In this document: positions 12,728 to 24,719 of the stretch, in pieces | How the letters are laid out: the number at the start of each line of letters is the position of its first letter | Position numbering within the stretch: position 1 is the stretch's first letter | From: Echinococcus granulosus | Taxonomy: Eukaryota > Platyhelminthes > Cestoda > Cyclophyllidea > Taeniidae | Assembly: GCF_000524195.1 (NCBI RefSeq) | Contig: NW_020170410.1 | Coordinates: 118,592 to 182,591 of the forward strand | DNA: 64,000 nucleotides | Direction of reading: 5' to 3' | Position numbers and translations under genes: made by a program | The notes under the pieces: model-generated | The model's input: the letters and a program-made list of their open reading frames with translations, nothing else | What the model was told of the DNA's origin: nothing | Database searches by the model: none

Positions 12728-15700
12728 ATGGCATCTGAAGCCTCAGCCAGTGAGGGCTCTAAGTCGACATTTACTGAGGAGGAAGAAAAGGAGATATTCA
12801 GTCACCCGTTCTTTGCCCACTCGGCGGAAGAAATGGAGGGCAATCCAGCTTACGAGGCCCTCCGCACCCTCAAGTACGAAAGTGATGACCCCAACGCCAA
12901 TGCGGAAAGCTTTAAAGAGGAGGGAAATTACTATGTGAAGCAGAAGGACTACGAGAAGGCTATCACCGCCTATACCGGCGGTATTCTTGCCAAACCCACC
13001 AATAAGAAACTCCTTGCTGTGCTCTACACTAATCGGGGAATCGTACATGGGCTGAGAAGTAGGTCCCCTGCTCTCTGAATTTGGGGCATTTCTCAATAGA
13101 AAACCATGGCTCGTGTGTGAAGGACTGCAACTGCGCGATTAAGCAGGATCCTACTCATCTCAAGGCCTATTTCCAGGCGGTTAAATCGTTGATGATTCTG
13201 TCAAAACCTGTAGAGGCTATGGAGTTATGTGAGGCTGGCTTGAAAGTGGCGGCAGATAACAAGACACTAGAGGAACTGAAAACAAAAGCGATGAATTTGC
13301 AGGCGGTGATAGCAGCAAAGGAGGAGAAGAAACAAGGTGCAGTGAAGGAGAGTCATAGCAAACTGTCGGGTGCGTTTAAACAGCTCGCGGTAAGTTAAGC
13401 GATTTTTTGTACACTTTTCTTATCCACTCATCTCGGATGATTGCTACTTTAGTTTTTCTGCCTATCTCTGATATTTCTGCGCCATATGGTTTGTTGATTT
13501 CGGCTGCTAGATGCAGACATTGATCAAGCCGTTCTGAGAGATGAAGGAGCTGGTTAGACGATGGACTTGTGGAAGGAATTAAAGTAGTTTGAGGTCTTTT
13601 TGTAGTACTCCACTTTATTGTGCATGGCATGGTTTAATTTCCCTTCTTTCGCCAATTTGATTATCAGCTCCCAATATTTTCTTGCTGTTGCGTTTTTGCT
13701 CAATATATAACCAGTCAAATTAAAGATTGTCATTGTATTGAAGTAGCGAATCATCCATGAGTACGTTATCATCAGCTCACATGATAGTTTAGAAAACTCC
13801 AGGGCGGTGAGTGAGTTGTAAGTGGCTAAAAGGATCAGTGTAATTTCGTCTTGAGTATGCCCCGTTCTCGTATCTGGAATTTGGGCGCCAAAATTCTGAT
13901 GAATTACTGTTGACCTCGGGGCATGAACGAACATAAGGTGGTAAATCTGTATCACTTCCGGAATGTTTCTTGTTCATTGCTTTAATTGGATATCGTGAGG
14001 TTCTCAAATATTATGAGGCCGTTTGGTTTTCAGCATGGAGCATGCTCCAGATGTCAATCGCTTTTCTTGTAGGCGTGTGGAGGAGTTTCGCGCCCTTAAA
14101 TCTCTACATTGTAACCGTAATCTTTGTTCTTTCCAACCCTCTTCTGCTCCTTTGCTTAACACTACAGAAATTGAAATTAATGCAGTCCCCCACGATCATG
14201 CACAGGAAATACTTCTACTCTGTAATGTCTCGGCCTGATATCCAGCTGGCAAAATGCAAGTGGTTTTCCATTCGATACCTAAAAGTGTTGTAAAGCGAAC
14301 AAGACATCCGGGTGATCTTGTAGACTGCTAGCATAGCTTCATGTCACCACTGTATGAAAATCGAATAAGTCTATGTGACAAAGCTCAGTTGTCATTGTCC
14401 CCGCCTCTACTGGTAGATATGTGGGATCTGCAATGACTTTAAGTAACTACGTCTAAAAACTTGAAGCTGCTTTGAAATAGCCCTTCGAAGAGTATTTAAG
14501 TCGTGCATACGGTCCTGGTATTCGTGCAATATAATGATATTTAGTGTCGTGGTTTATTAATTTTTTTGGCAGTCAAACAGCAGCCAGCATTTGCTTGGCA
14601 TCGCCCTGAATTTGAGCAATCCTTTCTGGGCAACATAAGGGGAAGTTAGACTGCAATCTTGTGGAAAGTATTTCAGTAATATCTGGCTTCAACTATCTTG
14701 GGTTCTTACTTGCTTTTCCTTCCCTCTCAATAGGCACGTGGAATCGTCATCGACTTCGAACAGCCACCGGTGGGTCTACCTGAGCACGCAGCCGTGGAGA
14801 TCTCCTTCGATCACATGAACCTTATTCATTGGCCCGTCCTCTTTATGTACCCCGAGTTTAGTCAGACCGACTTTGTGCAAGATGTCGCTGAGTACCTCAC
14901 GTGAGTTCTAACAATTCCTCTATTTTGTCTTGAAGTGGGAAAGGGTGGTCTGTTGCCATGATGCTTTGTTCACGTGCTTCCAATTGGTTGGGTTTACAGT
15001 TAGCAATGGATCATCAAATGCTTTCCTGTTATCCCTCCCTTTAACCATGAAATAGCACTCAACTTTTCTGTGGCACTAATTAATTGTTTGGGTCATCGTC
15101 TTTGATTGAAAAGTGACCTACGCGGTGAAAACACGGCAAAGAGATGACTCGTCTTTCTGTAGTGATGTGACTTATCGCTTTTATGCCCCGGTTTTAATCC
15201 GTTTTGCTGGAACTTGTTTATTTTATTTGAAAGTGGGAGCCATATTCACTTATCTGTCTAGCTGCTTTATCTTGTCGAATTGTTTATTTCAAATGATTCC
15301 ACGTCGTTGGAACAGTAGCACACATCCGCGAATCGCTTCTCACCCAAAGCATCGGCTAACCTGCCGTCTGTGTTTTCTGTGTTCATCAGGTAGCTACATC
15401 GTCGCTATCTAAGTATTCCGTTGCTTGGTCTTTCCACCCATTAGGGGTTTCAGTCTTTCTTTAAAATGACCGCTTTCTTAAAAAGGAAAACCTGCCTTCT
15501 TTTTCAGGATTAGAGAATGCCTGAAACATGTCCTCAATCCATCCGAACCTCCGCCATGGGACAAGGCGAAGGCTTACACGACTTCTGAGGATGAACTGGA
15601 GGTTAATTGACCTTGACTCATCAGTCGATTTAGGGGTTTACTGAAGTTGAACATTGTTGAACCAGTCAGCATTCCGTTGTCTTCTATTGCGTTATTTTGT

Positions 15701-15973
15701 TCTGTTTCAGGTTTACTTCGAGGACACAAAATTTGCCAAGCAAATGGTTGAAGTGCCTATCACTCGCACCATAACTGAGCTAACTAAATGTCCTGGGTGA
15801 GTTGTGTACTGTTTTTTGATAATAATCTGGTAGCAAAAGGGGCTAAGAATAATTTCTTTCGTTGCCTTCTTCTTAGGTTTTACGTGAGGCGAGATCTCGT
15901 AATTATCCTCTTTGTAGTCTCCAAGCTATCCAAAAATTTCCACAAAATGTGGATCGAAAATTTGAGGGGCTGA
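12728..15973 (+). CDS. TTC4: Tetratricopeptide repeat protein 4 (Hsp90/Hsp70 co-chaperone)
   Basis: Six exons, 12728-13058, 13100-13389, 14734-14900, 15508-15601, 15711-15796 and 15877-15973, phases all consistent, give 354 residues (human TTC4 has 387). TTC4, called Cns1 in yeast, binds chaperone C-terminal tails through a TPR domain and shuttles between cytosol and nucleus. Visible features: the N-terminal H-P-F-F and Y-E-A-L-R-T-L-K-Y region typical of the family, a TPR block at about residues 60-175 with the G-N-Y-Y and L-Y-T-N-R-G helices, a lysine-rich linker, then the C-terminal wheel domain with H-W-P-V-L-F-M-Y-P-E-F-S-Q-T-D-F and V-Y-F-E-D-T-K-F-A. The first intron is only 41 bases, while the second is 1344. 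The fourth donor is GTTAAT, which is weak. An AG lies seven bases before the ATG, a possible trans-splice acceptor. Identity is secure. Confidence 0.92.
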
Positions 15974-16854
15974 GGTAGCACCCCTTGTGATCGTTGCATT
16001 GACACTTATTTGTTAATTACTAATGCCATCTGTAGTAGCATTTTTTTCATGTAAAGATGCAAATATTACTTGATTCAATTCAGAGGTATCCGTCATTGGT
16101 CATTATGGGGTTTGGAGGTCATGTGGTTGGGATGTGTGGTGCGGCAGGCTTGTTGCTGGTTTCCACAGCTACCAGAAGCGGAGTGCTTGTTGTAAAAGCT
16201 TGAGTGGAGTGGTAGGTAATTTGTTTTTAGTTAAGGTAGTGGTCTGGTCTTCCTCCTTCACTCACAAATTTGGTATTTATTCTTTTTATTCAGTGCATCA
16301 ATCATTAAAATGGCTCAATTTTGACGGACAATCATCATGGGGCGTTTGTGGTGATCGTAACAGTAGTAGTAGCAGACTGTCAAGGTGGGTGGACTGCTGC
16401 CGGTGCTACTATGTCTACTGCTGATCCATGGCACTCCACGCTATCCCCTCTATTCAGTGATCACATTTGATTTGAATAATCCCCAATGTTGGAACGAAAC
16501 ACGGGTGGAATGTTAGGCAGCGTGGAAGCGAGATAAAAGCGGTATTGGGAAAGGAAGGTTGATAGAATTGGGGACAAAGTAATTATTGTGGCCGTACTTT
16601 TTTTCGGTTTGGGCTTGTGTGAGTGCAATACTCGGACAAGTGAGCAGATGCCTGATTCGGTTACAGTCGGGATTGGCCGTCACATATGCACCTGTAGTGA
16701 CCCGAAGTTTAACAGTGATGAAAAGATGAAAAGTTACGATGTGTTGTGTGGGATTACGTTGCGTTTCATTGGAGAGGGAGAGCAGTTATAGGTCCAAAGG
16801 TAGTGTCAGGCAAAGTCGCGGACAAGGCTTCCAGGATGAGTGCTGAAGATGGAT
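15974..16854. other. G+T-rich spacer after TTC4
   Basis: The plus strand is notably rich in G and T from about 16.1 kb. No exon or repeat match was recognised. It separates TTC4 from the first histone remnant. Confidence 0.4.
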
Positions 16855-17143
16855 AAGACTAAGAGGAGGAGGAGGTAATGGGAGTGCTACGCCATCTACA
16901 TCTACAAGGCGTTGCGCCAGATACATCCAGTCGCATACAGGTGTCCCCTCGAAGGTCATCCCGATAATGCACTCTGTCTTTAGTGGCATCTGTCACCGCA
17001 TTGTTGCGGAGTCGTGTAGGCTGGCACACTACTAAGTGCTCGGTCTTCACGAGCAGGGAGATCCAGATGTTGTGCTTCTCTTCCTGCTCGGTGCGTTGTT
17101 CGAGTCAGCGGTGGCAGGGGACACCGAGGCCGTGACTACGTAC
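16855..17143 (+). pseudogene. Histone H2B pseudogene
   Basis: The histone H2B sequence is readable in several frames. At 16888 the frame reads Y-A-I-Y-I-Y-K-A-L-R-Q-I-H-P, matching the H2B alpha-1 helix. After a one-base shift, 16949-17032 reads S-K-V-I-P-I-M-H-S-V-F then R-I-V-A-E-S-C-R-L-A-H-Y, ending at a TAA. A further shift gives T-S-R-E-I-Q, then L-L-G-A-L-F-E-S-A-V and A-V-T-T-Y, the C-terminal helix. A lysine/arginine run before the first block, with an in-frame TAA, matches the tail. Frameshifts and stops show it is dead. The order of blocks is intact, so this decayed in place from a full gene. Confidence 0.85.
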
Positions 17144-18554
17144 ATTCCACCCTGTCCCGTGGGTAAGCACCATAGTCCTGTTATGGGCCACCATCGTCGC
17201 GCACATTCTTGGTTGTTGTGAAGAAACCATGCACGTCAAATGTTACAATGCAAATTACTGGGATGCCCTCATTGATGTCATCCGTAAGAGAAATTGCGAT
17301 GGAGCAGTCTCCGTGAGCATTGCGACAGAAACCGAAGGAAAAAAAAGGGGTGGCGCATGGGCCAAAGTGTATTAGGTTGTTGTAATCACCAAGCCTGTAT
17401 GAAACGCTTCGAGTGATACTTCACTCCATCAATATCCGGAGTGTAATGCGCTTCGTTTCATGGGAGAATGATGTGTGGGCGGTGGAATGCAAACACTGCG
17501 AATGCACTGATTGAATTTGTGCAAAAAGTGGTGAGAATCGAGTGCAGACATTCCGAAAGCTTGCATTGCATTGTCAAGGGGAGGTAGAAGAGGACGGTTT
17601 ATTTCCTTCAAAAAAAGATCTTTAAGCAAGTGCTCACAAGAATGTCTTTTCCACCAACAGACAAATGGGGGTGGTTGAGAACGATCCATGCCATCCAACG
17701 GGAGAGTGACGGGAGCGACTATGATGGTAGTTTGAGACAATGTAATTTTCTGCGGTGAAGCGTAACAACAGTTGTTTAAGTGAAGGGAAAGCGGATGGTG
17801 ATTGCGATTGCAGAATTCAAAGATTCCTTATTGTCAAAATGAAGAGAGTAAGTAGAAATAGTGTTGCTGGCTGCTTGTTAGCATCTTTTGCATGGTCTGT
17901 GGAATGGCGAAGGTCGACAGTAGTTTTCATTAACTGGATACATCAACAGTCCGGCAGTCCTCTTCGGGGTTAGAGTTAGTGATACTTTCTTTTCATTCTT
18001 TTATTCATCATTCGTCACTTTATTGATTCTACCTTTAGCATTCAAAGAACAAATGGTCATTTCAAATGTATTTTCCACTGTGCGCTTCCTTCTGCTCATT
18101 CCTTCGCAATAATTCTCTCTACTTCCCACATTATTCGTGTTGGTGGACTTCATCATAGGCGGGCAGAGCTACCGAATATGCACAAATAGGGAGAAAAATT
18201 GTAAAACTCTCGTGGGACGGTCACTGACCCTGCCACCAGTGGTCACATTCGACGTACGAAAAAAAAACACCATCCTCCACTCAATCCTTAATTACAAATC
18301 TATGTGTGATTTCACTAAAACAGTCAGCCGAGCAGACCAGACTAGAAAAAACCCGTTTACACGCGCAAACTGGAAGACAGTGAAGGTCAAGTGTTAGCTA
18401 GTCAATCAATCAGACATTGGTGAGTCAAGGCAACAGATGTCCAGCAATCCGGATTGCGGTGACCCTAATGAGTGGCGTTATCATCAGCACGGTTGCAAGT
18501 CTACCAGTCAGGCCGTCAACCGGCTGACCAGCCTACTTCATGATGGAGACTGAC
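17144..18554. other. Spacer between H2B and H2A remnants
   Basis: No histone H3 or H1 remnant and no exon chain was recognised. Plus-strand base composition shifts from G-rich on the left toward C-rich beyond 18.7 kb. Confidence 0.4.
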
Positions 18555-18778
18555 TTCATGGCCTTCTTGAGCGGGCAGCACACCAGTCTGGGCGATGGTC
18601 ACACCGCCCAAGAGCATGTTCAACTTCCTGTCATTGCGGATGGGCAACTTGGGCACCTCGGCAGGCAGGTGCTTGAGCACAGAAGGTAAGCCGACTGGCT
18701 CCACGTCGAAACACACTGTGCACATGATCGACGGGGAAATTGTACACATCCCCGCACCAACCTCGTCTTAGCTTGGGC
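18555..18778 (-). pseudogene. Histone H2A pseudogene
   Basis: On the minus strand three blocks match H2A in order. The first reads N-F-P-V-D-H-V-H-S-V-F-R-R-G, for QFPVGRIHRLLRKG. After a frameshift comes P-V-G-L-P-S-V-L-K-H-L-P-A-E-V-P-K-L, for PVYLAAVLEYLTAEVLEL. The third is I-R-N-D-R-K-L-N-M-L-L-G-G-V-T-I-A-Q, for the acidic-patch region and C-terminus. About twenty residues of the alpha-2/alpha-3 linker and part of the acidic patch region are deleted, and the two nucleosome acidic-patch glutamates in the NDEEL motif are now R-K. The end after V-L-P is lost. It is a pseudogene beyond reasonable doubt. Confidence 0.88.
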
Positions 18779-20019
18779 TCATGATTTGCCTCCTTTACCT
18801 CTCCCACTCATTGTCCTATCGACGCCAGCACAAACAATCACCCAATCGAACCAATACTGCCTCATGGCGCTCCTCCCCCTTATTATAATGATTATCCCTC
18901 ACAAAGATGTCCACTTCTTATTGGCTACACATTAGCCCAACCACTTCACACATTCCATTGGCTCGCCATTGCTAACACCTTTTGTGATTGGTTCTGCTAT
19001 TGCTCCTACTGCATCGGATCTCACTTGACCTTACCTCACCTCATCTGTACTTTTTATTGTTAATTCATTTCATTCAACACTTCTGAGCTTCTCCACACAA
19101 TTATTTACTCACTCACCCACACCTCGCTGAATCACTCATTCACCTACACATCCATACACACACTACCTATCTTTCCTTTCTATCAATGCCTACCTATCTG
19201 GTTCGTAGTAGATGGCAGGTAAAAGGGCTGGGTAGACACCCTAATAGTCTCGCCTCGTATAGTTTAGTCTAGGCACGTTCTACGTTTACTGGCATGGTCA
19301 CATTCAAAGTCCGTCCCTCTTCACAACTCACCTTCACATTTAAACTCGCACTTTGCATTGGCTAGCTAGTCTGTTCAATACTTGCCCTCACCTCACCTTA
19401 AGATCTTATAATTTGTTCCACTCCCACAATACTTAAGCGCTAGACACTTGCGATTTTTGCTTCTTTCTTACTTACTTCCGCTCCTCCTTACTTCCCTTCT
19501 TTCTCTCTTTCGTCCAGTCATTATTTCTCCTTTTAGTTCACGCCCATCCGCATACTTTGTCCTCGTTTCCGACTCCACTTGACTCTGTCCTCCTTCGCAA
19601 TTATGCACATTCTTTTTCATTACGTCCATTTTATCTTCCTCTTTCAAGGTTCGTGTAACATGCCGAGTGTTCTCCCAATAAATGTCACTACCAATCATAC
19701 CAAAATTGGCGCAAATTTGTCATTTAAATACTCATGCGATATCTCCGTCTAACATTCATCCAATTCGGCAACGTCGGAATGGAATGTACAAGAATGAATC
19801 GAAAGACAAAGAAATCGCAAACGATGCTGAAGATGTTGCATTGCCATGCGGATTGGAAAGATGTACAAATAGCCACACATATGTACATACATATACATAC
19901 GTGTAATTTTAATAAACAGGAGTAATATTAGTAGCAAGGACAGTTTAACTAAAGGCAGCAATGCTCGAGCAAATGGTGTGAATAAGAAAGGTAAAAATAT
20001 GACAAAGCTTAAAGCGTTT
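18779..20019. other. C+T-rich spacer with CCAAT-box cluster
   Basis: Upstream (minus sense) of the H2A remnant. ATTGG (CCAAT on the minus strand) occurs near 18919, 18957 and 18989, and CCAAT on the plus strand twice near 18842-18853. The rest, to 19.7 kb, is rich in C and T on the plus strand, with an ATAC/ATGTAC simple patch near 19875-19900. No gene was recognised. Confidence 0.45.
18840..19000. promoter_or_regulatory. Possible relic histone promoter with CCAAT boxes
   Basis: Three ATTGG pentamers (CCAAT on the minus strand) and two CCAAT pentamers on the plus strand fall within about 160 bases, starting some 60 bases upstream of the H2A remnant. Metazoan core histone promoters commonly carry CCAAT boxes. 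No clear TATA box was located, so this is inference from position and density only. Confidence 0.3.
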
Positions 20020-20171
20020 AAGTAGACCGAAAAGAGACCCACGTGTGCTTGATGTCATTTGGAGAGCATCATCCGCGACACGAGTACGCGGAGCGCAAGA
20101 CCGTCACTGCCATGGGCGTGGTCTGCGCCTTCAAGCGCCAGAGTCGTATGCATTACAGCCTCGGCAGCTAA
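20020..20171 (+). pseudogene. Histone H4 pseudogene
   Basis: The right part, about 20079-20171, reads E-Y-A-E-R-K-T-V-T-A-M-G-V-V-C-A-F-K-R-Q and then S-R-M-H-Y-S-L-G-S with TAA at 20169-20171, matching the H4 C-terminus ([20 protein letters not shown] and GRTLYGFGG). Just before, in a shifted frame, L-E-S-I-I-R-D-T matches LENVIRDAV, and R-V-L-D-V matches RGVLKVF. The two invariant residues D and Y of MDVVYALKR are replaced by G and C. Frameshifts and a missing N-terminal half show it is dead. Confidence 0.88.
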
Positions 20172-21793
20172 GGTGCGCCGTAGCCAATGGGTGGATGGAT
20201 GGATGGATAGCCTGCCACGGATGCTGTGTGAACGCTGCAACGGACCTACTATGCATCACCTTCAGCACTACATCACATTTACTTTTATTGTTCTCCTGGC
20301 AAAGGGGGCAAGGTGGCTCAGGCAATTTTGGGGTGTTTGGAGAGTTGAGGGCTAGTTTTAGGTAAACGTCGTCTGCGTTGACCGGTGGTCGGATTGGTGC
20401 TAGCTGCCTGTGGTTGGCTTCTACCCTCTTCTATAGCACGTCAATAAACACTTTTTAATGAGCCTCACTCTTCGGTCGTGTGAGTCAGCCATCAGGTCAG
20501 CATGTTGACACTCACCGTGGTCGCAGGAAGCAAAGGGGGTGCACCAATGGGTGGGAGAACGAGCGAGTGATTGGTTGTGCAGGAGGGTGGTGACGGGTGG
20601 AGAGGATAGTCCATCTGAGGGCAGTGGTGACACGCTGTGGATTGATGTTGATGCTATTGTGGTTTTCGTTAGTGATGATGGAGGCTGGTGGAGTGCCAAC
20701 AAATGGAAGTGGACCAAAGTATGCTAGCATATTCATACGCAATTCACTAGTTTGGCTACAAAATTAAGCAGTAGATTAGCCCGTTGCTTGCCTAATAACA
20801 GCAGTGACGTCCTAAATATGTGGTGGAAAGAGACCCTTTCTTCTCTCCGTCCCACCTAGTCTCGTCTTTTTCATCTGTGAGCGAAATATTCAGGTGCCCA
20901 GTGATAATAAGCTTAACAGCACCTATCCTTTTTTGTTTTCCATCATGCCCTCTGCTGACCGATTTGGAAGTGGTGCTTAAGAGTGGGTAGTGTTCCACAC
21001 GTAAATTACTTTCGTATAAACTCATCCTTAAGGACCAGAACGTCTGATGAAATGAGAGGCAACTCAAATTTCCCTCCTTTCTTCTCATTTACCATTATTA
21101 ACTATTTCCCCTCGAGTTATCTTGTAAGGGCCATACCAGAGCTCCGATTCAACTTTGTGGGGGAGGCCACCTTAAGTGAGCCCTTCGATGTAAAAATACC
21201 ACTCGGCACAATGTAGGACCACACACATTCTTCCAACTTGCAACTCTTTACTAGTAATTAATATGTCAAACTTACCTCCTTGCATTCCCAGAGAAGTGTC
21301 ATGAGCTATTCCCTTTTTGGCCGACTTCAGACCTCTCGCTTTGTACACCGTCTCCCCACACGCCAAGGAGCGAACTATTCTTGCCCAGTTAGTTTCCGCA
21401 AAGCAATTGTCTACGACAGACGCATACACCCCATCCCCCGGTTAGCACGCACCCCTTGGAAGATATTGCCATCATCCATCCCCAGCGCCGGATGTAACAT
21501 GCTGTCATGGCTTTTAGAAATTTGAAGAGGTTCCTTTGAGATGGAAAAATAAGAGCCGCCACCTCTGCGTGAAAATAACGCGCAACATTCAACAGTAACA
21601 AGCCATTGCAACTGTAAGTTTACAGTAAAAAAATTCACGACTTTAGCCTAGCTTGTTGTACAAAAATACCGCCTAAAGTACGCTAATATGTAAAATTTGA
21701 AGACTACAGCAATTTCAGCTACTCTATTGCGCTCAAGGAGACAAGACTTGGAGAATAAGAATTTACACGGGGAGGGAGAGAAGAGGTAATAAC
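20172..21793. other. Spacer between H4 remnant and DNAJC11
   Basis: Contains a GGAT tetranucleotide tract at 20193-20209 and a G-rich patch at 20.5-20.7 kb. No exon chain or further histone block was recognised. The last few hundred bases are the 3' flank of DNAJC11, which is transcribed leftward. Confidence 0.4.
20193..20209 (+). repeat. (GGAT)n microsatellite
   Basis: About four tandem GGAT units directly after the H4 remnant. Confidence 0.85.
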
Positions 21794-24719
21794 TCAATGC
21801 TCAGAAAAAGTGTCCACCCGGTGCTTGCTCAAGGGAATTGCCAGACCTGCCGACTCCTCAGTGCACACTTCATGAGGCAACCCGTTGAAGGTGTAGGCGA
21901 CAAAGAGCTGGCGTAACGGACGCCTCCCATGGCATGCCGCACGGCCCAGGCCCGCACAGGGGTCGTAGAAGCCTTGCATATCAGCCCAGCGCCCAGGGGG
22001 CAACCGAATCTGATGATTCTCCACTATCACTTGCAGCGGCACCGTCACGTCGATAGATAAAGCCCCTCCCGCATCGGCAGTGAGAGGAATGCCCGGCGTT
22101 GTTGATGATAGCTGTCCATAGAGTGCGTAAACAATTACAAGACCCCCGGATTCTTTCTCGGCTCGTGCCACACGAGACGAAGTGTGCTGCATTAGAGCTT
22201 GCGTTGCTAAGGCCTCGCTTCGCAGCTGTCGCAATTCACCTCGCAGACGCTGACGACGAATTTCCTGAGCTTTCGTCAACTGTGCCAAAACCCATGGTTC
22301 GTAGACGAGACTGCGAACGAGACAGTAGGTCAAGCTTGGAACCAAAACACCGTAGGTGAAAGCAGCGGGGTCAAAGTTATCCGACAGTTTAATTTGCAGC
22401 ACGTAGGATTGGTCCCCTCTATGTAGTCCCAATTTCATGCTCAGACCGCGCAACCAACTGATACCTATCTCGCTGGAGACTCGAGACAGCTCGGAGAGAA
22501 CACAGTTGGCGCCAACACGCAGCTCTAGCAGGTCAAAAATATTACAACTAAGAGAAGCGGAAATACGCCCCTTCTGTGGTATCGTCTCTAGCACGAGATC
22601 GTCCTCCTCGTCCAAATTTGCATCCCAGTCGGCAGAGGACTTTTTGGAGGTCCAACGGCTTGGGGTGAATGGCTTGAGTAAAGGGTTCAGCCAGGGCCAA
22701 TCGACAAGCGATTCAAAGTGGAGCTTGAGTGAGGCGGTGCCGTGACGGAGATGAGTTTGCACTCGGCAGGAGCGCTCACCCTTCTCTGACGCCCAAAACA
22801 CCTCACTAGAGAAACCACCGCTGAGGTTGAATTTGTACTGCAGGCGGGTAACGATGTGAGGTGTCACTTGAATGTTGGTAGCAAGTGAGAAACCGGGAAT
22901 TAGACTGAAAATCGCACTGTTATTGCGATTCACCGAAGCTGCTTCCAAGCCCACAGATCCTGTTACGCGCTCATGAAGCTGCTTATTCAACTTCACAGAA
23001 GCTCCAAGACCATAGCCCCCACGACCATAAGAGAGCTGAAAGAAAGACAAGAATAATCGCGTGTTTTAAAAAACAAAAAAGTGCTTAGGAGCCAACTTAC
23101 AGTTGTCTCAGTAGAAGAGGCGCCTATAATGGGTGTTTTGGGAGACAAGCGGTGCACCCAAAGGCTAAAAAGCGTGCCTATACCTATCCCGTTGTGGGTG
23201 GTCACCTGGCCGACGAGACTAACGGTATTGTAGGGTGTGCGGAGTGCCGTTACCGATTGAGAGACAGAGACGTCGTAGACGGACAGGGAGGGTGAAAGCA
23301 TGCGTTCCTCTGGTGATTCCTGAGGACAAATTAACCAGTGTAATAATTTTCCTATACAGACCGGATTTAAGTAAGAATAAGAAGAGGCAAGAAAAGAAAC
23401 ATTTTCACGGCTACGAGGTCTGAATAAACATACATGGATAGCAAAATCCAGCAGCAGAGAACCACTAAACAAACCTTGAGATAGCGATCGAAGAAGTCGG
23501 TCATATCAACACCGCAAGACAATTCGGAGGTAGGCTGCAACAGATGTTCACTTTCCGCTTCTTTTGCCTTCTGCTTTAACAAGAGGTACTCGAGACGTAA
23601 TTCTGGAGCTGATTTGTCCCTTACAGCCAGCTCCCAACCTTGAATACGCAGACCTGCAATCACGAGAACTAAGAGTAGAACACCATGAACAAGCTCATTT
23701 GTTTAATAAATCTCCCTATACATTTTGTCGATACATACTTTTGGGTCGCTAGCTCTATGTGGAGAATTGATGGCGTTCACTGAACGCACTACGAAGCGTC
23801 TGGTCTCACACTTCTACCACCGTTTAGCTTTCGAAGATTCTGACGATTATCCTTCCCTTAACAAAATCAAACTTGTAAAACTGTAGAATTACAAGTTGTG
23901 ATTTCCGAGAGTGACTCTCTAAAATTCATCAAAACGTCTTTCTCATGTACTCTTCTGCGAACAGGTGGCCATATTTTTTTCACGGTGATCTTCTATATTC
24001 GCCTCATTCTGCAAAAGTAATGCAATGATGTGCACGAAACAGCACCCCAAATAGAAGCATTTATTTCAAGCACTACAATTTTACCCTTTAGATTTAATGA
24101 TGAACGTACAAGAGCAGTGACATCTTGGGCACCAAAAACATTTCCCACAAACCACGAGTTAGCAATCAAATCCTTAGAAAGACGAAGAAGCATCGACGAT
24201 TGATAATTTTACAATTAATGACAAAATTTCATACTAATTCTCGCCTATTTCTTGCCCCATACTGTTTTGTACAAGGAACATTCCTAGCCAAAGCAAGGAA
24301 TTGAGGTCTCACTCACCCCTAAAGCCATACTGGTCATAGATGGCGCGTCGATGAGGATCGCTGAGAATGTTGTAGGCGGCCGTGAGACGTCCAAAAGCGG
24401 CCTCGGCTGCGGCCGAAGCCCGCGTGTGTTTATCCGGATGGAGAAGACGCGAGAGACGTCTGTAGGCTGCCTTCAGCTCCGCCTCATTGGCATCACGAGC
24501 GACACCGAGGACAGCGTACAGATCAGGTGTGGGATCTTCGAACTCGACATCGTTTTCAACTGCGGAGGACGCACCCCCCAACTCTGCCTGCTCTTCCACA
24601 AAGGAGAGGAGAGAGGGGTCCACCATACTGCTGTCCTCATCGTCTACATCAATTGAATCGTTCAAAAGCAGAAAGTTCGAATCCGATGTTTGCCGCGGGC
24701 TTCCACTTTCAGCGTACAT
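21794..24719 (-). CDS. DNAJC11: DnaJ homolog subfamily C member 11
   Basis: Four exons on the minus strand, 24719-24317, 23653-23475, 23319-23101 and 23035-21794, in consistent phases, give 680 residues. DNAJC11 sits at the mitochondrial outer membrane, associates with the MICOS/SAM bridging complex and supports cristae organisation. The J domain lies at about residues 66-132 with an intact H-P-D at 94-96. It is followed by the linker block G-V-D-M-T-D-F-F-D-R-Y, a beta-rich middle, a charged helix rich in Arg and Gln, and the C-terminal DUF3395 domain with V-T-V-P-L-Q, G-F-Y-D-P-C, L-P-H-E-V and a final H-R-V-D-T. Human DNAJC11 has 559 residues. The extra length is an acidic N-terminal extension of about 50 residues plus loops in the last exon. 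An AG lies 16 bases before the ATG. It lies downstream of CCT8 on the same strand. Confidence 0.92.

Noticed and set aside
20983..21216. Possible histone H3 fragment (L-V-R-A-I-P-E-L-R-F-N)
   Set aside because: Only a few residues match LVREIAQDFKTDLRF, with no flanking H3 blocks in any frame. I could not support an H3 remnant.
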